The notes under the pieces: generated by a model | What the model was told of the DNA's origin: nothing | Databases searched by the model: none | What the model saw: only the letters and a program-made list of their open reading frames with translations | Source of the DNA: UBA12068 sp038318455 | GTDB lineage: Bacteria; Patescibacteriota; Minisyncoccia; Moranbacterales; GWC2-37-73 | Reading direction: 5' to 3' | Assembly: GCA_038318455.1 (NCBI GenBank) | Contig: JBBQCF010000016.1 | Location: forward strand, 1-20,202 | DNA length: 20,202 nucleotides | Part shown: piece by piece, positions 1 through 6,440 of the stretch | Layout: every line of letters begins with the position of its first letter | Numbering within the stretch: position 1 is the first letter of the stretch | Position numbers and translations under genes: made by a program

Positions 1-1
1 C

Positions 2-223
2 GTGGCAGCAGCACGTTTTGGAGCAGCTTTGGAAGGTGGAACGCTTTATTGCCATATGACACCATGCTATGCTTGCGCAAAGATGATTATTAATGCAGGA
101 ATAAGAAGAGTTGTTAGTCAGATGGATTATCACGCTGGCGAGCGTAGCAAAGAAGTATTCAAAGAAGCTGGAGTTGTATATGAACTTGCAAGTGATGAGA
201 TGCAAAAATATTCAGACATGTAA
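2..223 (+). CDS. dCMP deaminase, C-terminal part (gene starts before the window)
   Basis: The reading frame is open at the left edge and ends at TAA 221-223, so only about 73 C-terminal residues are seen. They carry the second zinc motif of the cytidine/deoxycytidylate deaminase fold, PCxxC in the context TPCYACAKMIINAGI, followed by the RRVV...Y strand typical of dCMP deaminases (ComEB-like). The HAE motif with the third zinc ligand and catalytic Glu must lie upstream. The family converts dCMP to dUMP, the substrate of thymidylate synthase, and thyA lies just downstream, which supports this reading over a tRNA or riboflavin deaminase. The GTG at position 2 is an artefact of the window edge, not a start codon. 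Confidence 0.88.
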   Translation: MAAARFGAALEGGTLYCHMTPCYACAKMIINAGIRRVVSQMDYHAGERSKEVFKEAGVVYELASDEMQKYSDM

Positions 224-273
224 TTGAAACATATAACAAAAAAACATATAACATGAAACATGGGGTGCATGAA

Positions 274-308
274 AATGCTCCATGATCCATGCTCTATGAT
301 CTATGATA
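274..308. repeat. 7-bp-period degenerate tandem repeat (CATGMTC type)
   Basis: Five consecutive heptamers run from 274 to 308: AATGCTC, CATGATC, CATGCTC, TATGATC, TATGATA. Sequence from about 229 onwards also shows AACAT-type units near a 7-bp spacing, less regularly. The array fills the gap between the deaminase and the kinase gene and ends 4 bp before the kinase start codon. The same unit types recur inside miaB (9291-9318). Confidence 0.75.
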
Positions 309-312
309 AAAT

Positions 313-867
313 ATGCCAAAATTAATCTTAGGAATTGCGGGTGAAATGGGAAGTGGAAAAGGCACAATTGCTAAGCATGTTGTGCAAGAGCATAAAGGAA
401 ATTCGCATCGTTTTTCAACGATACTTCGAGATATCTTGAATAGAGTGTATCTGGAACACTCACGTGACAATATGCAAAAACTTTCAACAATGCTACGAAA
501 AACATATGGTGAAGATATCCTTGCCAAAGCTATGTATCATGATGCCGAGAGTGACGCTAATGACCTGGTTGTTATTGATGGAGTGCGTCGCATGGCAGAC
601 ATTGCCTTCTTGAAAGAACTTCCACATTTTAAACTTGTCTATGTCGAAGCTGATATGCAAAATCGCTTTGAGCGCATTGCTAGACGTGGTGAAAATTCAG
701 ATGATGCGGAGCAAACTTTTGAAGAATTCAAAAAAGCACATGAAGATGAATCAGAAATACAAATTCTTGATCTCAAGAATTATGCCGATTTTGTGGTTGA
801 TAATAACATGGTGTATGCTGATCTTTACAAGCAGATTGATGAAATAATTGCTGAAAATATTAAATAA
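313..867 (+). CDS. P-loop kinase of the dephospho-CoA kinase / dNMP kinase-like (AAA_18) type
   Basis: This 184-residue protein starts with a Walker A loop, AGEMGSGKGT at residues 9-18 (Lys16, Thr18), as in adenylate-kinase-like nucleotide kinases. VIDGVRR (88-93) looks like the Walker B/substrate region of archaeal-type dephospho-CoA kinase-related proteins and phage dNMP kinases. RFERIARRGE (118-127) is a probable LID with ATP-contacting arginines, and the C-terminal ADFVVDNN strand is usual for the group. It ends 5 bp before thyA on the same strand, so both are probably one transcript. That context favours a nucleoside-monophosphate substrate, but dephospho-CoA kinase activity cannot be excluded. 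The start ATG lies directly after a heptamer repeat and has no Shine-Dalgarno sequence. Confidence 0.75.
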   Translation: MPKLILGIAGEMGSGKGTIAKHVVQEHKGNSHRFSTILRDILNRVYLEHSRDNMQKLSTMLRKTYGEDILAKAMYHDAESDANDLVVIDGVRRMADIAFLKELPHFKLVYVEADMQNRFERIARRGENSDDAEQTFEEFKKAHEDESEIQILDLKNYADFVVDNNMVYADLYKQIDEIIAENIK

Positions 868-872
868 AAAAT

Positions 873-1784
873 ATGAAACAATATTTAGACTTACTTTCAC
901 ATATTATGGACAATGGTGTCCAAAAAAATGATCGCACGGGTGTGGGAACGAAGAGTGTTTTTGGATATCAAATGCGCTTTGACCTAGCAAAAGGTTTTCC
1001 ACTTCTGACAACGAAAAAAGTTTTCCTAAAAGGCATTATTCATGAGCTTATTTGGTTTCTGAAAGGGGAATCTAATATTAAATATTTGGTGGACAATGAT
1101 GTGCACATTTGGAATGATTGGCCATATCAAGCATATCTTGAGAAAAATGGTTTGGCTGAAAAATTTCCCAAATATTCCGATGAATGGAAAGCTGAAATGA
1201 AAAACTATATTGAGAAAATAAAAACTGATGAATCCTTTGCAAAAAGTTGGGGAGAACTTGGTCCAGTTTATGGCGTACAATGGAGAAAATGGAAAACAAC
1301 TGAAGGAAAAGAAATAGATCAGGTTCAACAGATCATTGATACTATTAAAAATAATCCAGATTCAAGAAGAATAATTTTGTCCGCTTGGAATGTGGGAGAC
1401 ATTGACAAAATGGCGCTTCCGCCATGTCATTTGCTTTTTCAGTTTAATGTAGCTAATGGAAAACTTTCTTGTCAGCTTTATCAAAGAAGTGCGGACACAC
1501 TCTTGGGAGTGCCATTCAATATTGCTTCCTATGCACTGCTAACGATGATGATTGCGCAAGCTTGCGATTTGGAAGCTGGAGAATTTGTGCACACAATCGG
1601 TGACGCTCATATTTATAATTTTCATTTTGATCAAGTGGCTGAACAGCTTTCACGTGAAACAAGAAAACTTCCAGAAATGAAAATAAATTCAGAGGTGAAA
1701 AATATTTTCGATTTTAAATATGAAGATTTTACCTTGGAGGGTTATGATCCACATCCAGCCATTAAGGCGCCAATTGCAGTTTAA
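873..1784 (+). CDS. thyA: thymidylate synthase
   Basis: Makes dTMP from dUMP with methylene-tetrahydrofolate. The protein has 303 residues, longer than the 264 of the E. coli enzyme and close to the Lactobacillus type, because of an insertion in the small domain (about residues 85-125). Signatures are NDRTGVGTKSVFG (19-31) with the phosphate-binding Arg21, the paired arginines in DSRRIILSAWN (163-173), the catalytic Cys185 in PPCHLLFQF, QRSADTLLGVPFNIASYALL (204-223) and HIYNFHFDQ near residue 250. The C-terminus PIAV is the conserved closing tail. The gene follows the kinase by 5 bp and precedes folA by 6 bp, forming a tight thymidylate operon. No Shine-Dalgarno sequence is visible; the ATG follows an A-rich stretch. 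Confidence 0.98.
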   Translation: MKQYLDLLSHIMDNGVQKNDRTGVGTKSVFGYQMRFDLAKGFPLLTTKKVFLKGIIHELIWFLKGESNIKYLVDNDVHIWNDWPYQAYLEKNGLAEKFPKYSDEWKAEMKNYIEKIKTDESFAKSWGELGPVYGVQWRKWKTTEGKEIDQVQQIIDTIKNNPDSRRIILSAWNVGDIDKMALPPCHLLFQFNVANGKLSCQLYQRSADTLLGVPFNIASYALLTMMIAQACDLEAGEFVHTIGDAHIYNFHFDQVAEQLSRETRKLPEMKINSEVKNIFDFKYEDFTLEGYDPHPAIKAPIAV

Positions 1785-1790
1785 AAAAAT

Positions 1791-2276
1791 ATGAACAATC
1801 CAAAATTTAGTATCATTTGTGCGATAGCTCAAAATAGAGCGATTGGAAAAAACAATCAGCTGCTTTGGCATATTCCAGAAGACTTCAAGCATTTCAAGCA
1901 AATCACGACTGGACATGTGATTGTGATGGGACAAAAAACTTTTGAATCAATTGGAAAACCTCTGCCAAATCGCACCACTATTGTTCTTTCAAACGATCCT
2001 GAATGCAACATTGAGGGAGTTGTGATGGCGCGGACATTTGATGAAGTTTTTGCAAAAGCGCGCGAATTGGAAAAAGACGAAGTTTTCATCTGCGGTGGCG
2101 GAAGCGTCTATGCGCAAACAATTGGCATGGCGGATAAGTTATATTTAACAGTGGTAAAAAAAGATTTTGAAGCAGACACTTTTTTTCCAGAATATTCTCA
2201 ATTTACAAAAATTATTTCTGAAAGAGAAAGTTCAGACGATAATTTTAAATATACATTTTTGGAATTAGAAAAGTAA
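1791..2276 (+). CDS. folA: dihydrofolate reductase
   Basis: Regenerates tetrahydrofolate from the dihydrofolate that ThyA produces. The 161-residue length is normal. AQNRAIGKNNQLLWHIPED (13-31) contains the Met20-loop region, Trp26 and the catalytic acid Asp31 (E. coli Asp27). GHVIVMGQKTFESIG (41-55) is the NADPH-binding signature, PLPNRTTIVLS (58-67) carries the glutamate-tail Arg61, and ICGGGSVYAQ is the conserved Gly-Gly turn. It starts 6 bp after thyA with no obvious ribosome binding site, which suggests a shared message. The start ATG is the only one that keeps the first beta strand FSIICAIAQN. Confidence 0.98.
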   Translation: MNNPKFSIICAIAQNRAIGKNNQLLWHIPEDFKHFKQITTGHVIVMGQKTFESIGKPLPNRTTIVLSNDPECNIEGVVMARTFDEVFAKARELEKDEVFICGGGSVYAQTIGMADKLYLTVVKKDFEADTFFPEYSQFTKIISERESSDDNFKYTFLELEK

Positions 2277-2309
2277 GGAATAAGATTTATTACAGCTGAA
2301 AAATAAGAA

Positions 2310-2440
2310 TTACATTTTGCAACTTTCAACCATTTCCTCTTGAGGCACACTTTTGAATGAAAACAATATTCAAAAGCTCTGATTCACTCTCGTTGCATAC
2401 GGCCTCAAGAGGAAATAGTCTCATGTTGCTAAATGTGTAA
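2310..2440. repeat. long imperfect palindrome between folA and tmk
   Basis: Nested inverted repeats nearly fill the gap. Inner arms ATTTCCTCTTGAGGC (2332-2346) and GCCTCAAGAGGAAAT (2402-2416) are perfect 15-mers. Outer arms ACATTTTGCAAC (2312-2323) and GTTGCTAAATGT (2425-2436) pair with one mismatch. An 8-by-8 internal loop separates the two stems. Inside the loop a further hairpin, CTTTTGAAT (2350-2358) with ATTCAAAAG (2368-2376), is followed by an unpaired stretch 2377-2401. No T-run follows the outer stem, so it is not an ordinary terminator. It could be a small palindromic mobile element or a structured leader of the downstream kinase mRNA. Confidence 0.85.
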
Positions 2441-2452
2441 GTTATAAACAAT

Positions 2453-3049
2453 ATGGAAAAAGGAAAATTTATTGCGATATATGGAATCAATGGAATTGGA
2501 AAAACAACCCAGGTTGAGTTGTTGGTGGAACATTTGAAAAAACAAGGCAAGAATGCTTCAAGACTCAAATATCCAGTGTATGATCTTGAGCCAGAAGGAC
2601 CATTTATATATAAATATTTGCGAGATCTAAAGTTTAGAGAAGAAAATGAACTTTCCACGCACAAATTGCAAAAAAAATACGCAGAGAATAGAATAAGACA
2701 TGAAACAATGTTGAGAGAAAGATTGAATAATGGCGAGTGGATTGTGGCCGAAGATTATGTTGGCACTGGAATTGCATGGGGATTGACCTGGGGTGGGGAA
2801 CTTGATTATCTGGAAAAAATAAACGAAAATCTTTTAGAGCCAGATTTGGAAATCTTGATGCACGGCAGCAGGTTCTTGAGCGCCATTGAAAAAGATCATC
2901 GTAATGAAATGGAGTCAGAGCGGATATTGATCTGCAAAAATTTTCATGAATTATTGTGTGATAGATATGTGTGGAAAAAAGTTAATGCAAATCGAGAAAT
3001 AACAAATGTGCAAATGGACATTATTGAGTGGATTAAAGAATTAATGTAA
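2453..3049 (+). CDS. tmk: thymidylate kinase, divergent
   Basis: Predicted to phosphorylate dTMP to dTDP. The 198 residues begin FIAIYGINGIGKTTQVELL with the Walker A loop GINGIGKTT at 11-19. KYPVYD (39-44) sits where the substrate-binding segment lies, and KKYAENRIRHE (74-84) matches the conserved FAADR-type helix. WIVAEDYVGTGIAWG (96-110) aligns with the family's viDRYvdSsiAYQG segment, but the usual Asp-Arg-Tyr is Glu100-Asp101-Tyr102, so the motif arginine is missing. The rest of the fold and the thyA-folA neighbourhood support the call; another deoxynucleoside-phosphate substrate is possible. The start follows the long palindrome and has no clear Shine-Dalgarno sequence. Confidence 0.85.
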   Translation: MEKGKFIAIYGINGIGKTTQVELLVEHLKKQGKNASRLKYPVYDLEPEGPFIYKYLRDLKFREENELSTHKLQKKYAENRIRHETMLRERLNNGEWIVAEDYVGTGIAWGLTWGGELDYLEKINENLLEPDLEILMHGSRFLSAIEKDHRNEMESERILICKNFHELLCDRYVWKKVNANREITNVQMDIIEWIKELM

Positions 3050-3061
3050 AAATATTAATAG

Positions 3062-3145
3062 TGTCATCCCCGAGAAATCGGGGATCCAGGTTTTAGATCA
3101 CTTGTGGAAATAAATCCTGGATCCCCAATTAAGTTTGGAATGCCA
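3062..3145 (+). repeat. TGTCAT...ATGACA-family element, copy 1 (internally shortened)
   Basis: Starts TGTCATCCCC, has a hairpin CCCCGA-GAAA-TCGGGG (3068-3083), then GGATCCAGG (3082-3090) paired with CCTGGATCC (3117-3125). The end TAAGTTTGGAATGCCA (3130-3145) differs at two bases from the corresponding end of copy 2 (reverse complement of 9930-9945). The stretch between CCCCAAT and that end is shorter than in copy 2. The ATG within GGAATGCCA is a possible start codon of the next gene. Confidence 0.8.
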
Positions 3146-3484
3146 AAAAATTATATGGATTTTAAAGAATATCAAGAAAAATCAAGAAAAACAGCGCTAT
3201 ATCCTGACTTGGGGAATAATTTTGTGTATCCTACACTGGGACTTTCTGGTGAGGCTGGAGAGGTGGCAGAAAAAATAAAAAAAGTTATTCGGGATAAAGG
3301 TGGAATCATTGATGATAATACAAGAGAGGAAATAAAAAAGGAGCTCGGCGATGTTTTGTGGTATGTTTCTCAAATTGCAAGTGAATTGAAAATCGAACTT
3401 GATGATTTGGCCCAACTTAATATTGAAAAATTGCATAGCAGACTTGAAAGAAATATGATTCATGGCGATGGAGACAATAGGTAG
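3140..3484 (+). CDS. MazG-like nucleotide pyrophosphohydrolase
   Basis: A one-domain member of the all-alpha NTP pyrophosphatase superfamily. It begins near MDFKEYQEKSRKTALYPD, followed by GLSGEAGEVAEKIKKVI with the ExxE metal motif (EAGE) and, after a 20-odd residue linker, KELGDVLWYVSQIA with the ExxD motif (ELGD). LNIEKLHSRLERN closes the domain. Such enzymes hydrolyse (d)NTPs to monophosphates; being downstream of the thymidylate genes it may supply dUMP or remove damaged nucleotides. The frame can be read upstream to a GTG at 3104, but that part is repeat sequence. ATG 3140 lies in the degenerate end of that repeat and ATG 3155 (MDFKEYQ) just after it; 3155 may be the true start. The stop is TAG. 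Confidence 0.9.
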   Translation: MPKNYMDFKEYQEKSRKTALYPDLGNNFVYPTLGLSGEAGEVAEKIKKVIRDKGGIIDDNTREEIKKELGDVLWYVSQIASELKIELDDLAQLNIEKLHSRLERNMIHGDGDNR

Positions 3485-3536
3485 TGAGAAAATTTAAAAT
3501 CCAATGGCTTAATGTTTAAAATATTTGAAATTTTAG

Positions 3537-3593
3537 AATTGGGATTTATTTGGAAATTGGAAATTGAGATTTGAAAATTTGAGCGTTTGAATA
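3537..3593. repeat. 7-bp-period repeat (GGAAATT type) upstream of gatB
   Basis: GGAAATT occurs twice at 3552-3565, followed in the same 7-bp register by GAGATTT, GAAAATT, TGAGCGT and TTGAATA. Flanking sequence back to about 3490 keeps a weaker 7-bp spacing. The gap 3485-3650 holds nothing else apart from a possible -10 box for gatB. Confidence 0.65.
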
Positions 3594-3650
3594 AAATCAC
3601 GAAAGTATTATTTTTTAAATAACTATAATAAAAACGATAAATTTACTATT

Positions 3651-5147
3651 ATGACTAGATATATCCCAGTTATTGGTATGGAGATTCATGTGGAGCTTAA
3701 GACGCATTCTAAAATGTTTTGTAACTCCAAAAATGGTCTTGGTCTTGAGAAAAAACCCAACATTCATATTTGCCCAGTTTGCACCGCGCAACCGGGAACT
3801 TTGCCAGTGCCAAACGAGCAGGCAATAGAATTTGTGCAAATGGCGGGCTTGGCGCTTAATTGCGAACTTAATTTGAAATCCAAATTTGATCGAAAGAATT
3901 ATTTTTATCCTGACTTGCCAAAGGGTTATCAAATTTCACAATTTGATCAGCCACTTTGTGGTCTGGGGCATTTGGACATTCAAGTGACCAATGGAAAAGA
4001 TAAAGAGGAAAATAAATTGATTGGTATTACTCGAATTCATCTTGAAGAGGACACGGGAAAGCTTATTCATCCAGATGGTGCCGATTATACTCTGGTGGAT
4101 TATAATCGTGCTGGAGTGCCTCTTATGGAGCTTGTGACGGAACCTGATATTGAAAACGGCGAACAGGCTCGAATATTTTGCACCAGATTCCAACAAATTT
4201 GCCGATATTTGGGAATTTCCGATGCTAATATGGAAAAAGGCAACATGCGCTGTGAGGTGAACTTGTCACTTCATAAAGAGGGCGAGGCAAAATTAAGCGG
4301 AACTAAAGTGGAAGTGAAAAACATCAACTCTTTTCGATTTGTGGAAAAGGCGATTAACTATGAAATCGAGAGGCAGACTGAAGCACTTGAAAATGGAGAG
4401 GAAATTATTCAAGAAACTCGTGGTTGGGACAGTGTGAAAAATGTGACTGTTTCGCAGCGAAAAAAGGAATCAGCTCATGACTATCGATATTTTCCCGAAC
4501 CAGACATCCCACCAATGGAATTTTCAGCAAAATATGTGGAAAATTTGCGAGCAAAATTGCCCGAGCTTCCTGCAGCTAAGGAAAAAAGATTTGCTGCGGA
4601 ATATGGTCTTAATCAGGCTGACATTTTAATTTTAACTGCTGAAAAAGATTTGGCAGAATATTTTGAAAATGTAATCAGTGAGCTCAAGGAGAAAATAGTT
4701 TCAAAAGAAATTTCTGTAGCAGAAGAAAAAGCTATTAAGTTGGCAGTGAATTATATTATTTCCGAAGTACGCAAGCATTTGGCTGAAAATAATCATGATA
4801 TTCGCGATCTCAAAATTTCAGCTGAAAATTATGCTGAATTCATTGGAATCGTGGCAGATGGAAAAATAAATTCCAGTGCAGCACAAATTGTGCTTAAAGA
4901 AATGTATCACACTGGTGGCGATCCATCTCAAATAATTTCCGAAAAAAATCTTGGGCAAGTAAATGATTCATCTGCCTTGGAGGGTGCAGTGGATAAAATT
5001 CTTAGTGCTAATCAAAAATCAATTGATGATTATAAGGCTGGGAAGGAAAATGCTATCAAGTTTTTGATGGGTCAGGTTATGAAGGAAACTGGTGGTAAGG
5101 CAAACCCGGGTATGATTATGGAAATCTTAAAAGAGAAGCTAGGTTAA
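3651..5147 (+). CDS. gatB: aspartyl/glutamyl-tRNA(Asn/Gln) amidotransferase subunit B
   Basis: Subunit B of GatCAB, which phosphorylates and amidates Glu-tRNA(Gln) or Asp-tRNA(Asn). The 498 residues show the full family pattern: VIGMEIHVEL (7-16), a cysteine pair CPVC (41-44), FDRKNYFYPDLPKGYQISQ, IHLEEDTGKLIHP, VDYNRAGVPLMELVTEPD, GNMRCEVNLS, KVEVKNINSFRFVEKAI and DYRYFPEPDIPPM. About 150 C-terminal residues form the helical and YqeY-like tRNA-binding tail. GatA and GatC are not in the window, so the subunits are encoded apart. A TATAAT at 3624-3629 would place transcription start near 3636, giving a 15-nt leader without a Shine-Dalgarno sequence; no good -35 box is seen. Confidence 0.98.
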   Translation: MTRYIPVIGMEIHVELKTHSKMFCNSKNGLGLEKKPNIHICPVCTAQPGTLPVPNEQAIEFVQMAGLALNCELNLKSKFDRKNYFYPDLPKGYQISQFDQPLCGLGHLDIQVTNGKDKEENKLIGITRIHLEEDTGKLIHPDGADYTLVDYNRAGVPLMELVTEPDIENGEQARIFCTRFQQICRYLGISDANMEKGNMRCEVNLSLHKEGEAKLSGTKVEVKNINSFRFVEKAINYEIERQTEALENGEEIIQETRGWDSVKNVTVSQRKKESAHDYRYFPEPDIPPMEFSAKYVENLRAKLPELPAAKEKRFAAEYGLNQADILILTAEKDLAEYFENVISELKEKIVSKEISVAEEKAIKLAVNYIISEVRKHLAENNHDIRDLKISAENYAEFIGIVADGKINSSAAQIVLKEMYHTGGDPSQIISEKNLGQVNDSSALEGAVDKILSANQKSIDDYKAGKENAIKFLMGQVMKETGGKANPGMIMEILKEKLG

Positions 5148-5153
5148 AATTTA

Positions 5154-5182
5154 TTGACAAAAATACAAAAAAGGTGTATAAT
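5154..5182 (+). promoter_or_regulatory. consensus sigma-70-type promoter
   Basis: TTGACA (5154-5159), a 17-bp spacer and TATAAT (5177-5182) match the housekeeping consensus at all twelve positions. It begins 6 bp after the gatB stop codon. Expected transcription start is near 5189, about 28 nt before ATG 5217. The -35 box coincides with a TTG in frame with the next gene, which rules that TTG out as a start codon. Confidence 0.85.
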
Positions 5183-5216
5183 AAGAGATAGTCTTAATTC
5201 TATTAATAAAAAACAT

Positions 5217-5726
5217 ATGAATATGGAAATGGCTAATATGCAAAATGGGTCAGAAAGGAAAGCTGTTAACTATGGTAGAGATGGTCAAGGACATGTTGAT
5301 ATTGAGGAATTGAAGAAGAAAAATATGGAGAAATTGATGAAAGGTGATGGTTTGTCCAAAGAAAGCAATAATAGTGGATCATTTAATATTGGAAAACCAG
5401 CTACAGGTGAAACGCGTGAGTTTCTTAAGGAGAATTTTAAGGATTCTTTGGAATTGATTGATGGGGAGCTGCAATTAGCTAGTGGCTTAATTGAAGATAT
5501 TAAAATTCATGCTGATGACGATTCTAGGAAAGAGTTGAGTATTATTGCTTTTGGTCAAAAAGTTACAAATATAGAAGATAGTTTAAAGAATTTGCAAGAA
5601 CTATATAAGATGGATGAATTTCCGGAGTTATTTGGTAAGCTTAAAGAAGAATTATCTATGTTTGATACTATTAAGGCGAATTATCTTAAGATTAAATTTG
5701 ATTTTAATCAGAAAGACGCTGCATAA
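5217..5726 (+). CDS. uncharacterised soluble helical protein
   Basis: I do not recognise this protein. From ATG 5217 it has 169 residues, beginning MNMEMANMQNGSERKAV. ATGs at 5217, 5223, 5229 and 5238 lie close together and none has a strong Shine-Dalgarno sequence. The first 60 residues are polar, rich in Gly, Asn, Lys and Ser, and probably disordered. The rest looks like amphipathic helices (roughly TREFLKENFKDSLELIDGEL, then ELSIIAFGQKVTNIEDSLKNLQELY, then LFGKLKEELSMFDTIKANYLKIKF). No signal peptide, membrane segment, cysteine or enzyme motif is visible. It has its own consensus promoter and a strong terminator, so it is a monocistronic and probably well expressed unit. The frame could extend to TTG 5154, but that codon is the promoter -35 box. 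Confidence 0.8.
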   Translation: MNMEMANMQNGSERKAVNYGRDGQGHVDIEELKKKNMEKLMKGDGLSKESNNSGSFNIGKPATGETREFLKENFKDSLELIDGELQLASGLIEDIKIHADDDSRKELSIIAFGQKVTNIEDSLKNLQELYKMDEFPELFGKLKEELSMFDTIKANYLKIKFDFNQKDAA

Positions 5727-5741
5727 GAAGGTTATAAGGAA

Positions 5742-5772
5742 AAAAGGTGTATCATTTTATGATACACCTTTT
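5742..5772. terminator. bidirectional intrinsic terminator
   Basis: Perfect 14-bp arms, 5742-5755 and 5759-5772, enclose a TTT loop. The arms start AAAA and end TTTT, so a U-tract follows the stem on either strand. It sits between convergent genes and reaches the stop codon of the minus-strand gene. Confidence 0.9.
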
Positions 5773-6142
5773 AAGTTAATTCAAGCTTGAATTCTTTTGA
5801 TATTCCACCATTTAGACCTGCATTAATTTTGACCTTATCGGCAGACATTAGATCTAAATCTTTTTCCAGTGGAATTATAAGGACATGTTTGTTCTTGATT
5901 TCAATCATTGTTTCTGAAAGCGGCAAGCGAGCCTTATTTAGCAATGATGCGATTCCACAGTTCAATAAAACCTTTTCATTCTTGGTAAAATTCAAGAAGA
6001 TGCCATGAATCAAGGTTGCCACGTTTATTGTCGGATGTGTTTCTAGCATTATCGATTGCAGGCCTGTTTCATCAACTTTTATGCTTATTTTTTTGCATTT
6101 CACTATAGTGCCAGTAATCAGCTTGTTGATTAGTTTGTTCAT
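5771..6142 (-). CDS. uncharacterised small protein, beta-rich
   Basis: I do not recognise this 123-residue protein (MNKLINKLITGTIVKCKK...). The pattern of alternating hydrophobic residues suggests several beta strands; an internal stretch HPTINVATLIHGIFLNF and the segment LNCGIASLLNKARLPLSETMIEI lead to HVLIIPLEKDLDL. There is no membrane helix or metal motif beyond two scattered cysteines. I chose ATG 6142; in-frame GTGs at 6154 and 6151 lie inside the G-rich run and could add four residues. Directly upstream on the coding strand is A8 followed by G7 (6154-6168), which may act as a G-rich ribosome binding site and could vary in length. A promoter candidate is at 6205-6233, and the gene ends in a shared terminator. 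Confidence 0.7.
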   Translation of the reverse strand: MNKLINKLITGTIVKCKKISIKVDETGLQSIMLETHPTINVATLIHGIFLNFTKNEKVLLNCGIASLLNKARLPLSETMIEIKNKHVLIIPLEKDLDLMSADKVKINAGLNGGISKEFKLELT

Positions 6143-6204
6143 TTCGACCACCACCCCCCCTTTTTTTTGTATTGTTAAAAAGCTATTTTTTTGGTTGACT
6201 TATA

Positions 6205-6233
6205 TTTGTACCAGAAATAAACCTAGTAGTCAA
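6205..6233 (-). promoter_or_regulatory. possible promoter of the 5771-6142 gene
   Basis: On the minus strand TTGACT (6233-6228), a 17-bp spacer and TACAAA (6210-6205). The -35 is five of six to consensus and the -10 four of six. The predicted start near 6198 gives a leader of roughly 55 nt. It is back to back with the plus-strand promoter at 6254. A second TTGACT on the plus strand (6195-6200) makes the site an inverted repeat. Confidence 0.45.
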
Positions 6234-6253
6234 GGGGTGTGCATAAACTCTTG

Positions 6254-6282
6254 TTGAAGTAATTTAAATTTGGGTGTATTAT
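6254..6282 (+). promoter_or_regulatory. promoter of the cysteine-rich miniprotein leader
   Basis: TTGAAG (6254-6259), a 17-bp spacer and TATTAT (6277-6282). Expected start is near 6289, about 150 nt before the coding start at 6441 and ahead of a terminator at 6347-6372. Confidence 0.6.
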
Positions 6283-6294
6283 GTGTTTAAGCTT

Positions 6295-6345
6295 ATGAAT
6301 AAAAGAAAAAAAATATTCGAAAAGGTAAATAAATTATGTGATTAA
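6295..6345 (+). CDS. possible 16-codon leader peptide
   Basis: ATG 6295 opens a 16-codon frame (MNKRKKIFEKVNKLCD) that stops at TAA 6343-6345, one base before the intrinsic terminator stem at 6347. With transcription start near 6289 the message would be nearly leaderless for this ORF. Position and size resemble leader peptides of attenuators, but there is no run of one regulatory amino acid apart from lysines (five of sixteen). It may be a chance ORF. Confidence 0.3.
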   Translation: MNKRKKIFEKVNKLCD

Positions 6346-6346
6346 T

Positions 6347-6372
6347 AATCGCCAGTGATGGTGATTTTTTTT
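6347..6372 (+). terminator. intrinsic terminator inside the leader (possible attenuator)
   Basis: An 8-bp stem, AATCGCCA (6347-6354) with TGGTGATT (6359-6366), contains one G-U pair and a GTGA loop. The T-run covers 6365-6372. It lies between the promoter at 6254 and the strong ribosome binding site at 6429, so it would end most transcripts before the gene at 6441. Confidence 0.65.
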
Positions 6373-6440
6373 ATGTCAAAAATAGTTCTTTTACAAAAGT
6401 TGATAAAATAAAAAGAAAATTCTATCTTAGGAGGTGGGTT

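Noticed and set aside
274..308. Heptamer arrays as CRISPR repeats
   Set aside because: Units are 7 bp, contiguous and without spacers, and no cas gene is present.
2312..2436. The folA-tmk palindrome as an integron attC site
   Set aside because: Size and bulged-hairpin shape are similar, but the ends do not match RYYYAAC and GTTRRRY, and there is no integrase or cassette array.
5154..5216. N-terminal extension of the 5217-5726 protein from TTG 5154
   Set aside because: The TTG is the -35 box of a consensus promoter, so the region upstream of about 5189 is not in the transcript.
6373..6428. A second promoter (TTGATA, 17 bp, TATCTT) directly before the 6441 gene
   Set aside because: It would start transcription within the Shine-Dalgarno sequence, which conflicts with the clear AGGAGGT there.
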